Positions 1 to 12,086 of a stretch of DNA of 64,000 nucleotides are shown piece by piece. How positions within the stretch are numbered: position 1 is the first letter of the stretch; every line of letters starts with the position of its first letter. The DNA is taken from contig OZ038422.1 in assembly GCA_964036155.1 (NCBI GenBank), forward strand, positions 66,487,201-66,551,200. Reading direction: 5' to 3'. A program made the position numbers and the translations under genes. The DNA is from Diploscapter coronatus. Its lineage: Eukaryota; Nematoda; Chromadorea; Rhabditida; Rhabditidae. The notes under the pieces were generated by a model, which was not told where the DNA came from, made no database searches, and saw nothing but the letters and a program-made list of their open reading frames with translations.

Positions 1-147
1 GCTGATACAATTTTTCCCTATTCTCACCACCATTCCTTATCTTTTTCACCGGGATTTAGTTTCACTCGATTTAAAAGTTGCCAATTGAATCTCTCTAAAC
101 CTAGAGTCCATTGCTCCTAATTGATCTATTTCTATTGTCATTTGCAG

Positions 148-1568
148 AGTAACCCAGAGCCAAGTGGGCGATATGTTCGTTGTCAGAAACTCGGGAAACA
201 TGATTCCGCATGCCAGGAATTACGGTTATTTCAGTTTTTCTTTTCAAAAATGCCAATGCATTTAGGCTCTGCGGGCTACGAAGTGTCAGTGACGACGGAG
301 CCGGCAGCTCTCGAATTGGCTGTGAAGAGGGGAGGCATCAATCACGTCATCGTCTGTGGACATTCGGATTGCAAGGCAAGTCTTATTCTGATAATTTTTC
401 TATCGAATTTTAAAAGTACTGAAAAATTTTCTAATCATGATTGATCGTTTATCTGTAAAGGAAATAAGCCGTTTTTCTGAAACTCTTAGCATTCTGCGTG
501 AAATAACAAGATTTTAAATTTTCAGAGGGAGAAAGTTCTAAGTTTCAGGCCATAAACACTCTCTACAACCTGCACAAGTGCCCTAAAGCTTTCGACCCAG
601 AATCGCCCATGGATCACTGGCTTAGGAGGTATGAAACCCATTTATTCGAAAGTATTTATTTCCGAAACAATTTCAGACACGGTTTCGCTTCGATTCAAAA
701 ATTGGAGGCTAGATTGGCAGATACAAATGCTCCTCCTCTGCAGTTCATCTCCAGCAACCCGCTGTTCAGGTAAATCCCTTGAGAAACCAGCTTATGATTT
801 TCCCATTACTAGAATTAAAATTTTTGATAGCTGAGAAGAGTAAAACTTTGTCTATGTTTTCTTTCCTTCTTAGAATTTTTCATGTGAGTCCCCTCTCTAT
901 TTTCTAACATCATAATTCAGTTCACATCAACATTGCCTTTCAACCCCATTTAACAAAGATTCAACTATTCAGTTTCACAGCAATAATCGATCCCCTGAAC
1001 GAGTGGGGCGTGGAGGACAAGCTGTCGCAGATCAACACGCTGCAGCAGCTGGAGAATGTGACGAGTCACGGATTCCTCAAGGAATTCCTCGAATCCGGCA
1101 AAGTCCATCTACATGCCATGTGGTTCGATGTTTATACTGGTAGGTCTATCATCTTGTTTTCTTTTAGAATTCTCATGTCAACATTTCTGTTTGTTTCTTA
1201 GAAATGAAATTTTTATGAAACACCCATTTTCGGATTTTTATCAAAGCATTTTGAATTTGATTCATGGCAAAGAAAGGAAAAGCGTTTTTTGACAGCTTTG
1301 AAAATTCATTTTTTTCCAAATCAACCAAACTTCCATATCAGTTATCTTTCACGATATCTCTTCTTCCTATATTGAAAAAAAACTTATAATACTTAAATTT
1401 TCAATATTATCTTGAAAAATGAAGTTATTTTCAGGCGAAATGTACATGTTCAGTAAAAATAAAGCCCAATTCGTTTTGGTGGATGAAAATTCTGTGGACG
1501 AATTGGAAAAGGAAGCTAGCGGAAAGGAAAACGGATTTTCGCAGGGTTTGAAAATGCAGAAGTTATAG
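148..1568 (+). CDS. Beta-class carbonic anhydrase, 3' part (5' exons lie outside the window)
   Basis: Beta-carbonic anhydrases are zinc enzymes that interconvert CO2 and bicarbonate. Six exons are visible at about 148-224, 266-375, 550-628, 677-769, 973-1139 and 1435-1568, ending at TAG. The first visible exon reads VGDMFVVRNSGNMIPHARNY, the block that follows the Cys-x-Asp-x-Arg zinc site of the family; that site itself must be upstream of position 1. The second zinc pair is present in VIVCGHSDCK, with His and Cys three residues apart. Later exons read NTLYNLHKCPKAFDPESP and DKLSQINTLQQLENVTSHGF, then LHAMWFDVYTGEMYMF, all typical of animal beta-CAs. The first intron is only 41 bases. The second (376-549) starts with GCAAGT, a GC-AG intron. 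The ATP12 gene starts 370 bases downstream on the same strand. Confidence 0.92.
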
Positions 1569-1937
1569 ATTTTCGACAAAGTAATGCATAAAATTACGGT
1601 ATCCAAATTCGATTTCTGAATATCCTTGGATTGTGCAAAATTCTTCGTGTAGATTTTAGCGAATAGGACAAGTTTGCATTTTACTATTGTTCATTCTTTA
1701 GCCTTTCAGAAGACAGATTTTACAAATTTTATTGACCATTCCTGTAGAGCGGGTAAATTTCATTTATGATAGATTGTAGAGAGCTTCATAATGTGAGATC
1801 GTATAATTTGGATAGATTGCAGAATAAATGTTTTAGAGTACAATCATTCAATAATTTTCATGCGAAATTGTCGTTGAAAACGATTGTGATACTTTTAGAA
1901 AGGTATAATTTTTAGAGAATACTCTGGAATTTAGAAA

Positions 1938-4697
1938 ATGCTAACTTCTCTTTGTGCGAGACGACTGAGTTCAGCGGCATCTGCACTCGCAAAGAGGAAA
2001 CGATTCTACAAGGTATTTTTTTTAGAATTTGGAAGAAGAATAATTTTCAGAAAAATAGACACAAAATAGAATTATGAGAAATTCTTTTAAACGACTTTTT
2101 AGAAAGTGGATTTGATGAGCGAGACGGAAGGCACGAACAAATCGTACAAAATCACGCTGGACGGCAAAGTTCTGAAGACGCAGGCAGGGAAACCGTTGCA
2201 GGTTGAAAATTTTAAATAATTTCAAATTTGTGATCCGCATTCATAAGATATCAAGGTTTTCATAGAACAAATTAGGGAAATCAGAATAGATTATGCTGTA
2301 GTTCATCTATAAGAATGATCATGTCAGAAATCGTAACGTTGCATCGTCACCCTAAAGATATATATATATATATATATATATTCCTAAAATAGTAATCATA
2401 TTTCTAACCTCACGCATTTGCTTCATCTCTTCTGCAGTGCATCTGTTGGCAGCTTTCAATCTGGCTAGAGAGACTTCGGAGGGTTTTCTTGAAGGGGGCA
2501 CCATTTGCGAGTCCATTTTTCGGCAATACAAATACAAGAGGAATAGGAACTGAAACCACGATTTTTTAATTCAGGAAAATGACTTTTTTAAATCCTCTAG
2601 TCTGATATTTTGATAGGAAACATTTCAAATTTCTTCAACCTATTTTCTTTTTTTTCTATTAGAAAGGGACGTTAATGACTTACAATTAGGAATAGAAAGG
2701 CACCAAGAATGTGCAACGCGATATGTGGGAGACTCATCAGTTAGGTCTGCATTCGATCAAATGCAGAAATGAATCATTCAACTGTCACACAGACTATGAG
2801 AAAGTGTCTTCTTTCACTTTTGCAGTTTTTCCCCAATCAATCCTGATAAAATTCTAAAGTTAGTGATCGGAAATCACAAATTAAATAGCGAACATTTTTA
2901 GTAAAAACTTGTTAAAACGGACGGTTTTGCAAAATGAAATAATTTGTCGGTCAGCTTTGAGTTAGCAAAGGAAAGATGAAAGTATTGACCCAGACAATGC
3001 AAATATGGGGACATATTTGGTTGGGGAAATAGAGGCTGGGGGAGACGAGAGAAATTAAGCCCTAGGGCTGGCACATTTCTTATTCTTATCACCATGCCAA
3101 ATTAGGAAATGACATAAAATATGCGAGAAGCGTTAAATTATGCCACGAATGACTATTTAGGTAAATCGGAAAAGTATCTCAAACCCAACGAAAAAGAACT
3201 CCAATTTAAATAGCTTTATCGTTAGGAAATTGGGGTCCTTATTCATTGGGTTTGGGGGTTCTTTTCCAATTTACTCCTATTTATTGTCTGAGAAAAGTGA
3301 AAAATACAACTAACTCATTTATCTTCAGTTAATTTATTCCTTCATGAATAGAAACAGCATTTTTTTTCTAGATAAACATTTCTCTGGTCATTTTTATTAG
3401 AAAAAAGTTAATGTGATTTTCAGATCGAATGTGAGCCCCTTGCTTTGGCGATAGCCGAGGAATGGTCGTCTCAAGAAGAGCACATTCTGATGGGCCACAT
3501 GCGCCTCACTGGACTCGCCTTCACTGCTCAGGACAATCCGCTGCATGAAACCAAGTAAGGAGAATTCTTGACAAAAGTTGAATACGTCATTTATCATGCT
3601 TTCATGAAAATAGCCCTATCTTTACTAAATAATGAAATGCTAATTTTCTATTTTGTTATTCGAACAGAACCATGACATTGCAAAGAATGATTACACTGGA
3701 AACGTCAAATTCTCAGCAGGGATTTTGCAATTTAATTTTTCCTTCAGTGAGTCAATCGCCTCGAAAATCATCGAATATCTCGATGGGGATACGATTCTCT
3801 ACTGGACGAACGAAAATGAAAAATTGGAGAAGTGAGCATTGTTTCCTTTAATTTTCAAATTGATGAAAAAATGACAGATATCAAGAAAAAGCGTGGCGGC
3901 CGCTAATCGACAATGCGAATAAAGAATGGGGCACTACCATCAAACCATCCACGAATATTTTCGGTAATAAAAATTAAGTAAATTTACGAAATTATCAAAT
4001 CTTATCACATAATTAATTGAATTTTCAAAAATATGAAAAAAAAAAAATGCATTTCCTTTAATTTTCAACGAATTATTTTATGTTTAGATTCCTGCGTGAC
4101 TGACTCTGACCGTGAAATCGTGATGAAATGGTTGCTGTCGCACAATTTCTGGGCGCTTACCGGCATGCAATATGCGGTATTTTCCTATTTTATCGATTTT
4201 TTTTCCATTTCAATATTTCGCAGGCCGAGTCCGTAAAGAGCGTGCTGCTGCCCTTCAACGTGCTCAACTACAAGATCAGCGCTGTGGAGGCAATCGAGGC
4301 TGCAGCGCTCGAACAGAGAGTTCAGAGGGAAACTTGGGGAACTGTGAGCTTTTTTATTCTATTTCTTGCAATTGTAAAATTATTTGAGAATTGAGAAAGA
4401 TAGAATATGCTGGTGTAAAGAAAAGAAAACGTGTGAAATTAAATGTAGGAAGCGAGTTTATAAAATACTAACTAATCGATAAATACCATTTTATTGATGA
4501 ATTTATCAAAACGCAGGCAGATCTTCAGATTTTATGTGGATTACTTTCATTTTTCTACTTTTACCTTTTCTTATTTTAAAAATTAGGTTGAATGGGCCCA
4601 CAACATAGACGAGGAAGAGCAATTGTCTCGTCTGTCAGCGGCCTGTTTGTTCGTTTACCTCAACTCCAACACCCACATCAGATCCAAAACTGAATGA
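1938..4697 (+). CDS. ATPAF2: ATP synthase F1 assembly factor 2 (ATP12 family)
   Basis: ATP12/ATPAF2 is a mitochondrial matrix chaperone that binds the F1 alpha subunit during ATP synthase assembly. The start at 1938 gives an Arg/Ser/Ala-rich N-terminus (MLTSLCARRLSSAASALAKR) that fits a mitochondrial targeting peptide. Exons are about 1938-2012, 2103-2201, 3424-3554, 3748-3831, 3878-3963, 4088-4176, 4224-4343 and 4587-4697. Family blocks seen in order: YKITLDGKVLKTQAGKPLQ, LALAIAEEWSSQEEHI, EYLDGDTILYW, a WRPLIDNANKEWG stretch, SHNFWALTGMQYA and a final VEWAHNIDEEEQLSRLSAA. These match the human protein throughout. The second intron is unusually long (1.2 kb) for this genome and holds a TA microsatellite, an inverted-repeat element and a coding-like antisense stretch. 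Confidence 0.93.
2358..2381. repeat. (TA)n microsatellite
   Basis: Twelve TA units in a row inside intron 2 of the ATP12 gene. It lies directly beside the antisense coding-like exon at 2409-2516. Confidence 0.9.
2409..2516 (-). other. Coding-like antisense exon inside an ATP12 intron (possible nested gene)
   Basis: On the minus strand an ATG at 2516 opens 36 codons with balanced residues, starting MDSQMVPPSRKPSEVSLARL and ending in a Glu/Met/Lys-rich helix-like stretch. It stops in frame at a GAG|GTTAGA donor. A TTTCAG acceptor lies shortly upstream of the ATG, around 2550. This is the layout of a first coding exon behind a spliced leader or 5' UTR. I found no convincing second exon before the bca gene, so this could be a chance open stretch or the remnant of a retroposed or nested gene. 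The product is not recognised. Confidence 0.3.
3153..3284. repeat. Inverted-repeat (foldback) element in ATP12 intron 2
   Basis: The left arm (about 3153-3212) and the reverse complement of the right arm (about 3232-3284) align along some 55-60 bases. Shared blocks include CTATTTA, GGAAAAG, CAAACCCAA and CCAATTT. The unpaired centre is about 20 bases. No open reading frame lies inside. It looks like a small MITE or a long hairpin; I could not define a target duplication. Confidence 0.7.
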
Positions 4698-4846
4698 ACC
4701 ATCGTCAGAAAAATAGATTAGATTAGAAAATGTTGGTTTTTAATTGAATTTCATTGTTGATTTTATCCATATTCATAAAAATTGCAATTTTTAACCTGAG
4801 AATTACATCTAAATTCATGAGATTTTGAGATCAAACGATAAAAAAA

Positions 4847-6499
4847 TCAGAAATCCCCGTTGACATCGAATTTGACCGTGTGATAGACGCAAGCCGCGTA
4901 GGAATCCTTTGGAGCGCACATCGACTCAATCGTTTTCAGGAGGGTTGACTGAAAATCAAGAATATTTTGATGAAAAGGCAGTTCAGAGAATATTTCTCAG
5001 TTTCCCTTCTATAATTCATCCTCCTCAATAGGATTTAGCGAAAAGAAGCTTCTCTTCCGATATAAAACTCCGCCCTCACTTTGTCTCTATAAATTTAACA
5101 CTACTGACCCGGTAACTTCCACTAACAGACTTCTCCATCGTGTTGCACATTTTCTGGCATTGTTGAATCTGTGACTGTTGAACTGGTTCGCGATCCATTA
5201 CATGAATTACTGCTGTCAGGACTCCCTGAAAAATTATTGCACTCTAAAAACTATTCATTTTTACGACAACCTGTTTGAGATACTGCCAATATTCGTTGAA
5301 TTTATCCCGCATATCCTCATGCTTCTCTTCCATTTCCAATCGGGATGGAGTGCACATCTTCAAAATTCATATTCTTCCTTGATTATCGATTTTTCTCTTC
5401 ACCTTGAAATTCAGCGTCTGATGCGTTTTCGTCGTATCGCATCTGCCCGATCCCAAATTCGATACGTATTGCTTCACTTCAGCTGTCTCTTTTGTGTCAG
5501 CCTTCAGATTGTTGCAGAGTTGACAGAATTGACTAAAACGAATATTCTTTTGAAATTCCCGACGATAATTCCAATAATGGTGTTTCTCGCATAATAATAA
5601 ACAAGAACTAAATGAAACAAAACACTTTACTCATTATGCTCATTTTGCCACTCATTCTAGCATAAATGCCTTCTTTATTTTTCAACACCTCTACAAACCA
5701 AGTGTCTTTCTCCTTGAGACTGGATCGTAGTTGTGGATTCGTGCTTTGTGGACACCAATTCGACTTTGTTATGTTCGGACAGAATGATTCCGCCGGAGAA
5801 AGTGGATGAGAATAGGGATTTCGACCGAAACGAGCTCCCTCTGAAATGAAATTTCTGTCATTATGCACCATATCGAAACATTTATTGGCGTATTTAAGAC
5901 ATGAACTTCTTTTAGAATTCATGATCGATGGACTCTATGAACCTTCAAAATAATCAATTCAGTACCTGTTCTACAAGGAATATTCTGACCAAGTTGCAAG
6001 AATGCTTCGATGTATCTGAAACAAATCATGACATTATTTGAATAACTTTAAATCCATACGGATTTTTCAGCGGCTTAATCATCCTGAAACTCATCGTGAC
6101 ATGATAGCAGGCAGGGAAAGTGATTTCTCTCGTCACTCCATTAATGTCAGTTACCACTGCCTGAAAATAAGATATTTTCCTTGATATTTTTTTTTCTAAA
6201 AACCTTACTTTATCTTGTATTTCATCGTCAAAATCGTTCGAAATCATCTCGAATTGGAATTTTATCGATTTTCGGTCGATCACTTCGGATTTAACTAAAT
6301 TTTATCGGCAATTAGAATCAATTCTGCCTGAAGAAAAAATAAAAAAAGAAAGATGGTCAAAATTCAACTCGAATGCTTTATTTTTAAATAATATGCAGTT
6401 CTTACTGTTAGGGCATGGAGTTGTGATGTTTTCTCGTAATTGAATGTAGACGGTTTTAGAATAGCAAAATGTTGGAAGAATTAAAAATAGCAGAAGCAT
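4847..6499 (-). CDS. Putative secreted cysteine-containing protein, not recognised
   Basis: The ATG at 6499 opens a clear signal peptide (MLLLFLILPTFCYSKTVYIQ) followed by ENITTPCPNS. Exons continue at about 6412-6499, 6164-6299 (entered through a TTTAG acceptor, reading SEVIDRKSIKFQFEMISNDF), 6060-6163 (ending in REITFPACYHVTMSFRM), 5967-6016 (YIEAFLQLGQNIPC), 5620-5842, about 5370-5545, about 5270-5365, 5110-5226 and 4847-4949. The protein has about a dozen cysteines spread over roughly 350 residues, among them a QFCQLCNN pair, a QQCQKMCNTM pair and a final CAPKDSYAACVY pair. No transmembrane segment follows the signal peptide, so export is likely. I do not recognise the family; nematode DUF19-like proteins have comparable cysteine spacing but the match is not convincing. 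The splice into the exon near 5545 is uncertain. The gene is divergent from the chemoreceptor at 7202. Confidence 0.6.
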
Positions 6500-7201
6500 T
6501 GCAGGTTGTCAGACTAATCGAATGAAGCAGTGTTCGGACGAAAATGATCCCTTCTTTCGTCTCGTAATGTCCTTGTCTTTATAACCTAATTGTTATCCCA
6601 ACTGACACCTGACTGATAAATGATAAGGATCAAATAACCGCTTATCCCAGATATCTGTATCTCCATTTGCAATTGGAACGGCTTTATTTTTTCGTCTGAT
6701 ACCAATTATTTTGACCTCTTTACCGCATTTCGCTTGAAAAAAAACGGTCAGATGACATTGAGAGAAATCTTCGAAAAAGTTTCTCCTGAACTATTTATTG
6801 ATGATGATGATGAGAATAATTTAACAACATTTGAAATTAAAGGAATTTTGATTTGTGAGTTGAATAATCTCACTTTGCTAAATATTTTATCGTTTGTAAT
6901 CTCATAAATAATTATTTTATGAATTGACGATGAATTTCTTGAGATTACTAAAATATACGTCCTATTCGATGAGTCTAGACATGGCTTCTTAAAAATTCAA
7001 AGTTAATTTCATTTTTTCGGACTAACAATGCAAAAAGTTGCCCATTTTATTTCTAAATTAACTATTCAGAAAAAATTCAATACTAACATTTCCATCTGTT
7101 TTTCAGAAATTCTAACGTAGCCATACAGCTACTGTTTTTGCATACGAAGGAAAATTTGGCTGATAGTAAAAACCTATACATCATAAAACTAGTAAATTTA
7201 A
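6500..7201. other. Intergenic region between divergent genes
   Basis: AT-rich DNA of 700 bases that must hold the promoters of the secreted-protein gene (-) and the first receptor gene (+). A (GAT)n-like run occurs around 6799-6815. Nothing else is recognisable. Confidence 0.6.
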
Positions 7202-8781
7202 ATGTCTTCGTCGATTAACGAAACTTATGAGCTATCAGAACTTATTAATCCAACTTTGGAATTTGTTGCTCAAAATAAGTTTATATATAAGTATTGGCTC
7301 ATTCTGTACACATGTCTTTTCGAGTTACTACAAATTAGCATTATTCCATTTAGCATCATAAATATTCTCTTTATATATATACTTATCAAAACTTACAAGG
7401 ACGAACGAAATGTATGTCTGAATTATTTCTAATTAACATATCTTCACCAAAGTAAAGATTATGTTATAAGAGTGAGATCAGTTCAACCCAAACTCTTGAT
7501 TATTAAACTTAAAATTTGTTATCATACAGAAATCATACATCTTCATTTTATATTTAATGGAAATTCTGCCAATATGCCACTCAATTTATGCAATACTTTG
7601 TCAGCATCAATGGGTTAAGCGGATTTATGAATGGTAAAATATACATTTCATTTTATGATAAATGCATCCAATAATCAATACAGATTAATGTTTAGGTTTT
7701 TAATAATTTCTTAATTAATCGCGATAATCATACATTTACAATTAGACTTATACATTATCTTGATTTTCTACTATGCTTTCAGAGATTTGTTGAAATACTA
7801 GGTTTTTCTATTAGAAATTCGATTCTAATGAGGTAAGAATAAGTTTTTTTTTTTTATAATTAGTTACTTTATTTTTAGAAAGCCGATTATATTGACAGTT
7901 CTGTTTACTGTTATTTCGTACTTTACATATAATGCCTATCTAAGTGCTTTATATGATATCTCATCGGAGCACATTGCTAATATTAGCTATAGTGGAATGA
8001 TGGTAATATCACACAGATAGTTTAATATTCTGTAAACAATTATCATAATTGACCTGATATTTGAATTAGTTGAATCAATGATTTTAATGTCTAAAACATA
8101 ATATTGATGCGTAAATTTGAAACTTCATGAGTTTCGGTTACACAATAATTCAATGTTATTTCCAGGCTGACGCTATATCCCGAACTCTTATAGCGATTAT
8201 TACTGTGATTATCTATATCGTAATATTCTTTCGTATAAATTATTTACGGTCGAAATCTAAAAATCGCGCAAATATAAATATTTTGCTACAACTAATTCCA
8301 TTTACAATTTATGAAATCGTGAGTTATTTCTATGACTGTTATGAGTTAAAAGTAACAGCATATTCATGTTGTAATAATTTAGTTCGACCTAATTAATGAA
8401 TGGCTAGCCATCTATTACTTCAATTGGGCGATAGACTTTGTTCGAAAACTAAACGAATTCGAGCCCGTATTATCTGAAAGGATCGATGTGTCACTTATCG
8501 ACAATATAAAAGAGAATTATCTAACTTATGTTCAATATATTGCTGCTATTATAATGAATGTCGAAACTTTTACAGCCTATACAATAGTAATTTGTATTCC
8601 ACTGTCATTCCTGATTTGTAACAAGAAGAAACGACAAATGATCTACCAACTTCTCCCATTCAAATTGAGAAAAATTATGCAGTCCAACAAAATTGGCATT
8701 TCTTTGAGTTCTAATATTGCACGACCTAGAAATGTCGCTAAATTTCTCAGAAGTAAAGCATCAACTCAACCATCACAATAA
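7202..8781 (+). CDS. Nematode chemoreceptor-like 7-TM protein, first of two
   Basis: Exons at about 7202-7411, 7530-7613, 7696-7832, 7879-8002, 8166-8318 and 8383-8781 join into one frame. The protein has an Asn-linked site near the N-terminus and then seven hydrophobic segments: LILYTCLFELLQISIIPFSI (TM1), IFILYLMEILPICHSIYAIL (TM2), LIHYLDFLLCFQRFVEI (TM3), PIILTVLFTVISYFTYNAYL (TM4), LIAIITVIIYIVIFFRI (TM5), a shorter one after NRANINILLQLIPF (TM6), and TAYTIVICIPLSFLICNKKK (TM7). A basic cytoplasmic tail follows. This topology and the rapid divergence fit the nematode serpentine receptor superfamily, which acts in chemosensation. I cannot name the subfamily (Sra/Srab/Srx-type are options). 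The second exon must end at TGG|GTTAAG; using the later GTAAAA donor breaks the frame. Confidence 0.7.
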
Positions 8782-9138
8782 ATACATAATTGTATAATTG
8801 TTTTATGCAATTTTAAGACGTACTTTCAAAATAATGCTTATTCATACAATTATAAATGATAACATCTTATTTATATGAGCCTACCATATACAGGACTAAA
8901 GTTTTGTGTAATTTGGCACGCAATATGTTATATGTATGCACTCACATGAATTTTCTCTAAATGAGAAAAAAATTCAGCTGCTGTCTGTTGAGTAGGTTGA
9001 ATTGAGTGCCAATGTGGTGATTACATTATTATTTTCTAGACTATCACTCATATAAAATAGCTAGGTGTAAAATTTAAAATAACGTTAATCTTGTATCCTA
9101 TCAATCGATAGTATTTTCTTCACGATTCAAGATAAGTT
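8782..9138. other. Gap between the two receptor genes
   Basis: AT-rich, 357 bases, with no recognisable feature. The short spacing of two similar-type genes on one strand suggests a local receptor cluster formed by old tandem duplication. Confidence 0.5.
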
Positions 9139-10656
9139 ATGAATAACTCGAGTAAGTTTAATGAATTATGAAAGAATGCGAAAAAGTAGTGTTACTGGTG
9201 AATCAATATATCCTAAAACGGGAAGATTTTAATAAAAAAAACATTTTAGCTACGAATTATAGCAGCAATCTAGCTGCGCGATACGTAAATACTGGAATAG
9301 AAATTCTATCGTTCATATCTGTTCCAATTTTATTGAATTTATTGCTATCATATTCCATAAGGAAGTCAGACGATACAAAAAGTGTAAGAATATGAAGAAA
9401 AAAACATATTTTAGGCCTATTTTTCAGACTTCGCTATGTGAAATACTGCTTCACATGAAGAAACTTGTATATTCATATTGTTGTGTATTGGTTTTATTTA
9501 TCATCATATGCTTGCTTTATGTTATTGATGAAACATTTCACAAAAAAAGTAAATTGCTTAGATTAATGATTATTATACTAGATTTCAATTAGAAAATTTT
9601 AAAATGCGTTCTTTTCATTCGTAAAGTTTATCTTTGCTAAAAAATTTATTTTAGTGACTAGCCCAGGTAGAAAATTATCTGAGCAGTTTTTGTCTTCACT
9701 ACAAATTTATCCCAAAATTCTTTACTATGTGGATTATTTCCTCAGATGTCTTACCGCGATTATTATGGCCATTTATTTTCCTTTTATGAGCCAATCAATG
9801 TCGATATTTAGTATTTATATCGTCATTCAAAGATTGTTGTTTTCATACAAAAGAAATCAAAATCAAAGCTGGACTAAATCGTTTGTTTGTATACATAAAA
9901 TTTCAATAATTCATGAAATTTTAGGAAGAAACTGATAATTTGCATAAATATTTCGAGCGTTCTGGTGAGTATAACACATGTGCTGCTATTGTATTTCACT
10001 GCAGAATATCAAATGAGTACTTTAAACGAAATTCTTACGGTACATATTCATTGCAATCGAAATTATTTTATTTTTGACAGACAATTATTTAGGTCTTCTC
10101 GTTTGTGGTTGATTTTTCAGCGATGTTTGCTAATTTTCTATATTTACTTTTGTATCGAAAAATGTGTAAATTATCTTCAATATCTTCTCAGAGCTATGCT
10201 TCTGAAAACCGTCGTGTTTTATATCACATGATTCCTTTCGCGATACAGCATGTATGCATAATTAATTGCATTTTAGGATTTTATTTGTCAAGAAAATTTA
10301 GCTATTAACTATTATTGCGTCAGGATGTCTCATTTTGCGAACTCCAGCGATATTATTCGAATATCTGCTGATTAATCCCGATAGACTATACGCTAACTTT
10401 ACAATTTACTTTTATGGAAGAATATTTAATTCATATTTGTGGGGCATAACATTTCCAATATCCTATATTATCTCAAGTCCAGCAAAAAGAAAGGCAATCA
10501 GACAACTTTTCAAACTTAGGTAAATTAGAATAGTCGATATTTTGATTAAAATTTGTTTTTAGAAATAACGAACAATCATCGCAGTCGTTGCAAATCATGC
10601 TCTCAACAAAATTAACAAAGTCCCCTGCTGTTATGAGAATCACCAATATCACCTAA
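9139..10656 (+). CDS. Nematode chemoreceptor-like 7-TM protein, second of two
   Basis: A tiny first exon (9139-9151, encoding MNNS plus one base) joins exons at about 9250-9383, 9428-9548, 9655-9890, 9925-9964, 10005-10039, 10093-10251, 10302-10519 and 10563-10656. Glycosylation sites sit at the N-terminus. Hydrophobic segments include ISVPILLNLLLSYSI (TM1), CCVLVLFIIICLLYVI (TM2), AIIMAIYFPFMSQSMSIFSI (TM3/4 area), VFSFVVDFSAMFANFLYLLL (TM5), LLTIIASGCLILRTPAILF (TM6) and LWGITFPISYIISSPAKRK (TM7 with a basic end). The overall plan equals that of the upstream gene, though sequence identity is low. The exon at 10302 needs the acceptor AAATTTAG rather than the later GTCAG to keep the frame. 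Subfamily not recognised; a role in chemosensation is inferred from topology only. Confidence 0.65.
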
Positions 10657-12086
10657 TCAACAATCGTGAATTATACAAATGCTCAATAAACATGACATTT
10701 AATGCTGAAAATTATAAATTAGAGTTCTAATAATTTTATTTATTAAAAATTTTATCATGCCTATCATAGCATTCACACCAATGAGTTTTTTTTTTTTTTT
10801 TTTAATTTTTAATATATACCCCAAGATATCAGGTTTTGCTCTTGACGTCGAAGAATAATTGTCTTCATTCTGTAGTTTGCAATCATTTTTGGTCATGAAA
10901 TAAATGTTTTTTTTTCTGATATCTATTTAGGTTATCATGTAAAACACTTTAAAATTTTAAAACATTAACGCTATTTTCGGCTCACTAGATACAAATCTTA
11001 CCACCACCATCCTTTTGTAGTTATCATCCTCTTTTTTGAGAAATAGTATTGAGAAGCGGAAAAGGGTGACAACTACAAGGGACCATTTTTTTTTTTCGAT
11101 ATACTTGATTCGCAATTTATACGATTTTGCCATAAACCGTATTTGTTTGATGATTAGATAGGAAAGCAAAGATGACACATATTTGGACTCATATGAATTT
11201 CCATCTTGGGCTGCCTGAATTTACGATATGCTCTTGATCAAAATCATCATAATATTCTAAATTTCGTATGATAAAATTAAAATTTATATCATTCAACAAA
11301 TGTTTAAAAATTTTCTATTACCCCGTAACCTCGTTTATATTGCAACTATTATTTATTTTACTCAGTCGTAATGTATTCTTTATCTATTCCATTTCGATAT
11401 TGCCTTTGAGGAAATGTAATAAAATAACATAGACTACAAATAGTTGGCATCAACTCACAGTTCTATTGATTTTTATGCTGACTAACTATGAGTTTTGTTC
11501 TTCTTTTCCTGCCTTTTCCTATTTCCTGATCGGAAATTTCGAACAAACTCGAAATGCATTTCTGTTCTATTTCTCTCGATTTTACTTACTAGTTTTTCCT
11601 TCACCAATTTCAATCGATTTCACTCTTAAATTTTTAAACCTACCTTGAAGAAATTGATCATTTTATGAAAAAAACGCTTTTCGTTCATTTTTTTTAGAAA
11701 TGAAAAATTGATCAATATCGGAAATGGTCAATATTCTGCACGTACTTTTCATATTTCTTCTTTCGATAAAGTTCATTTTGTCCATTTTCCATTCTAAATG
11801 ATCAATTACTAGGCGAGTTTCCTTCATGCATTCCACATTTGCGAGCCCTTAATATTTGTTTCGCAATTTCACTCTTCTTATCATCACTTCGAATTTAAGA
11901 TTTTGATAATTTACTTCTCCTTGTTTTTGCATCATTTACAAGTAGGGTCAATGTCATAATTTTCAAATTAACTTCATATCATCTTTAAAGGATCTATTGA
12001 GAATACCTCAATTTTATGTGTTTATTTCTCAAGTTTAACCGATTTTCGATTTTTAAATCTTTAATCGATGATCATTTTAGATCATA
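10657..12086. other. Intergenic region upstream of the PA200 gene
   Basis: About 1.4 kb of AT-rich sequence. It contains a run of about 19 T at 10786-10804 and shorter T runs near 10905 and 11090. No coding stretch with sensible composition was seen on either strand. Confidence 0.55.

Noticed and set aside
3660..3747. Extra ATP12 exon reading TMTLQRMITLETSNSQQ
   Set aside because: Aligned with known ATP12 proteins the extra residues have no counterpart, and the acceptor at 3747 restores the family spacing.
7614..7640. Premature stop in the first chemoreceptor gene
   Set aside because: It arises only if the GTAAAA donor is used; the GTTAAG donor 20 bases earlier gives a continuous frame through TM3.
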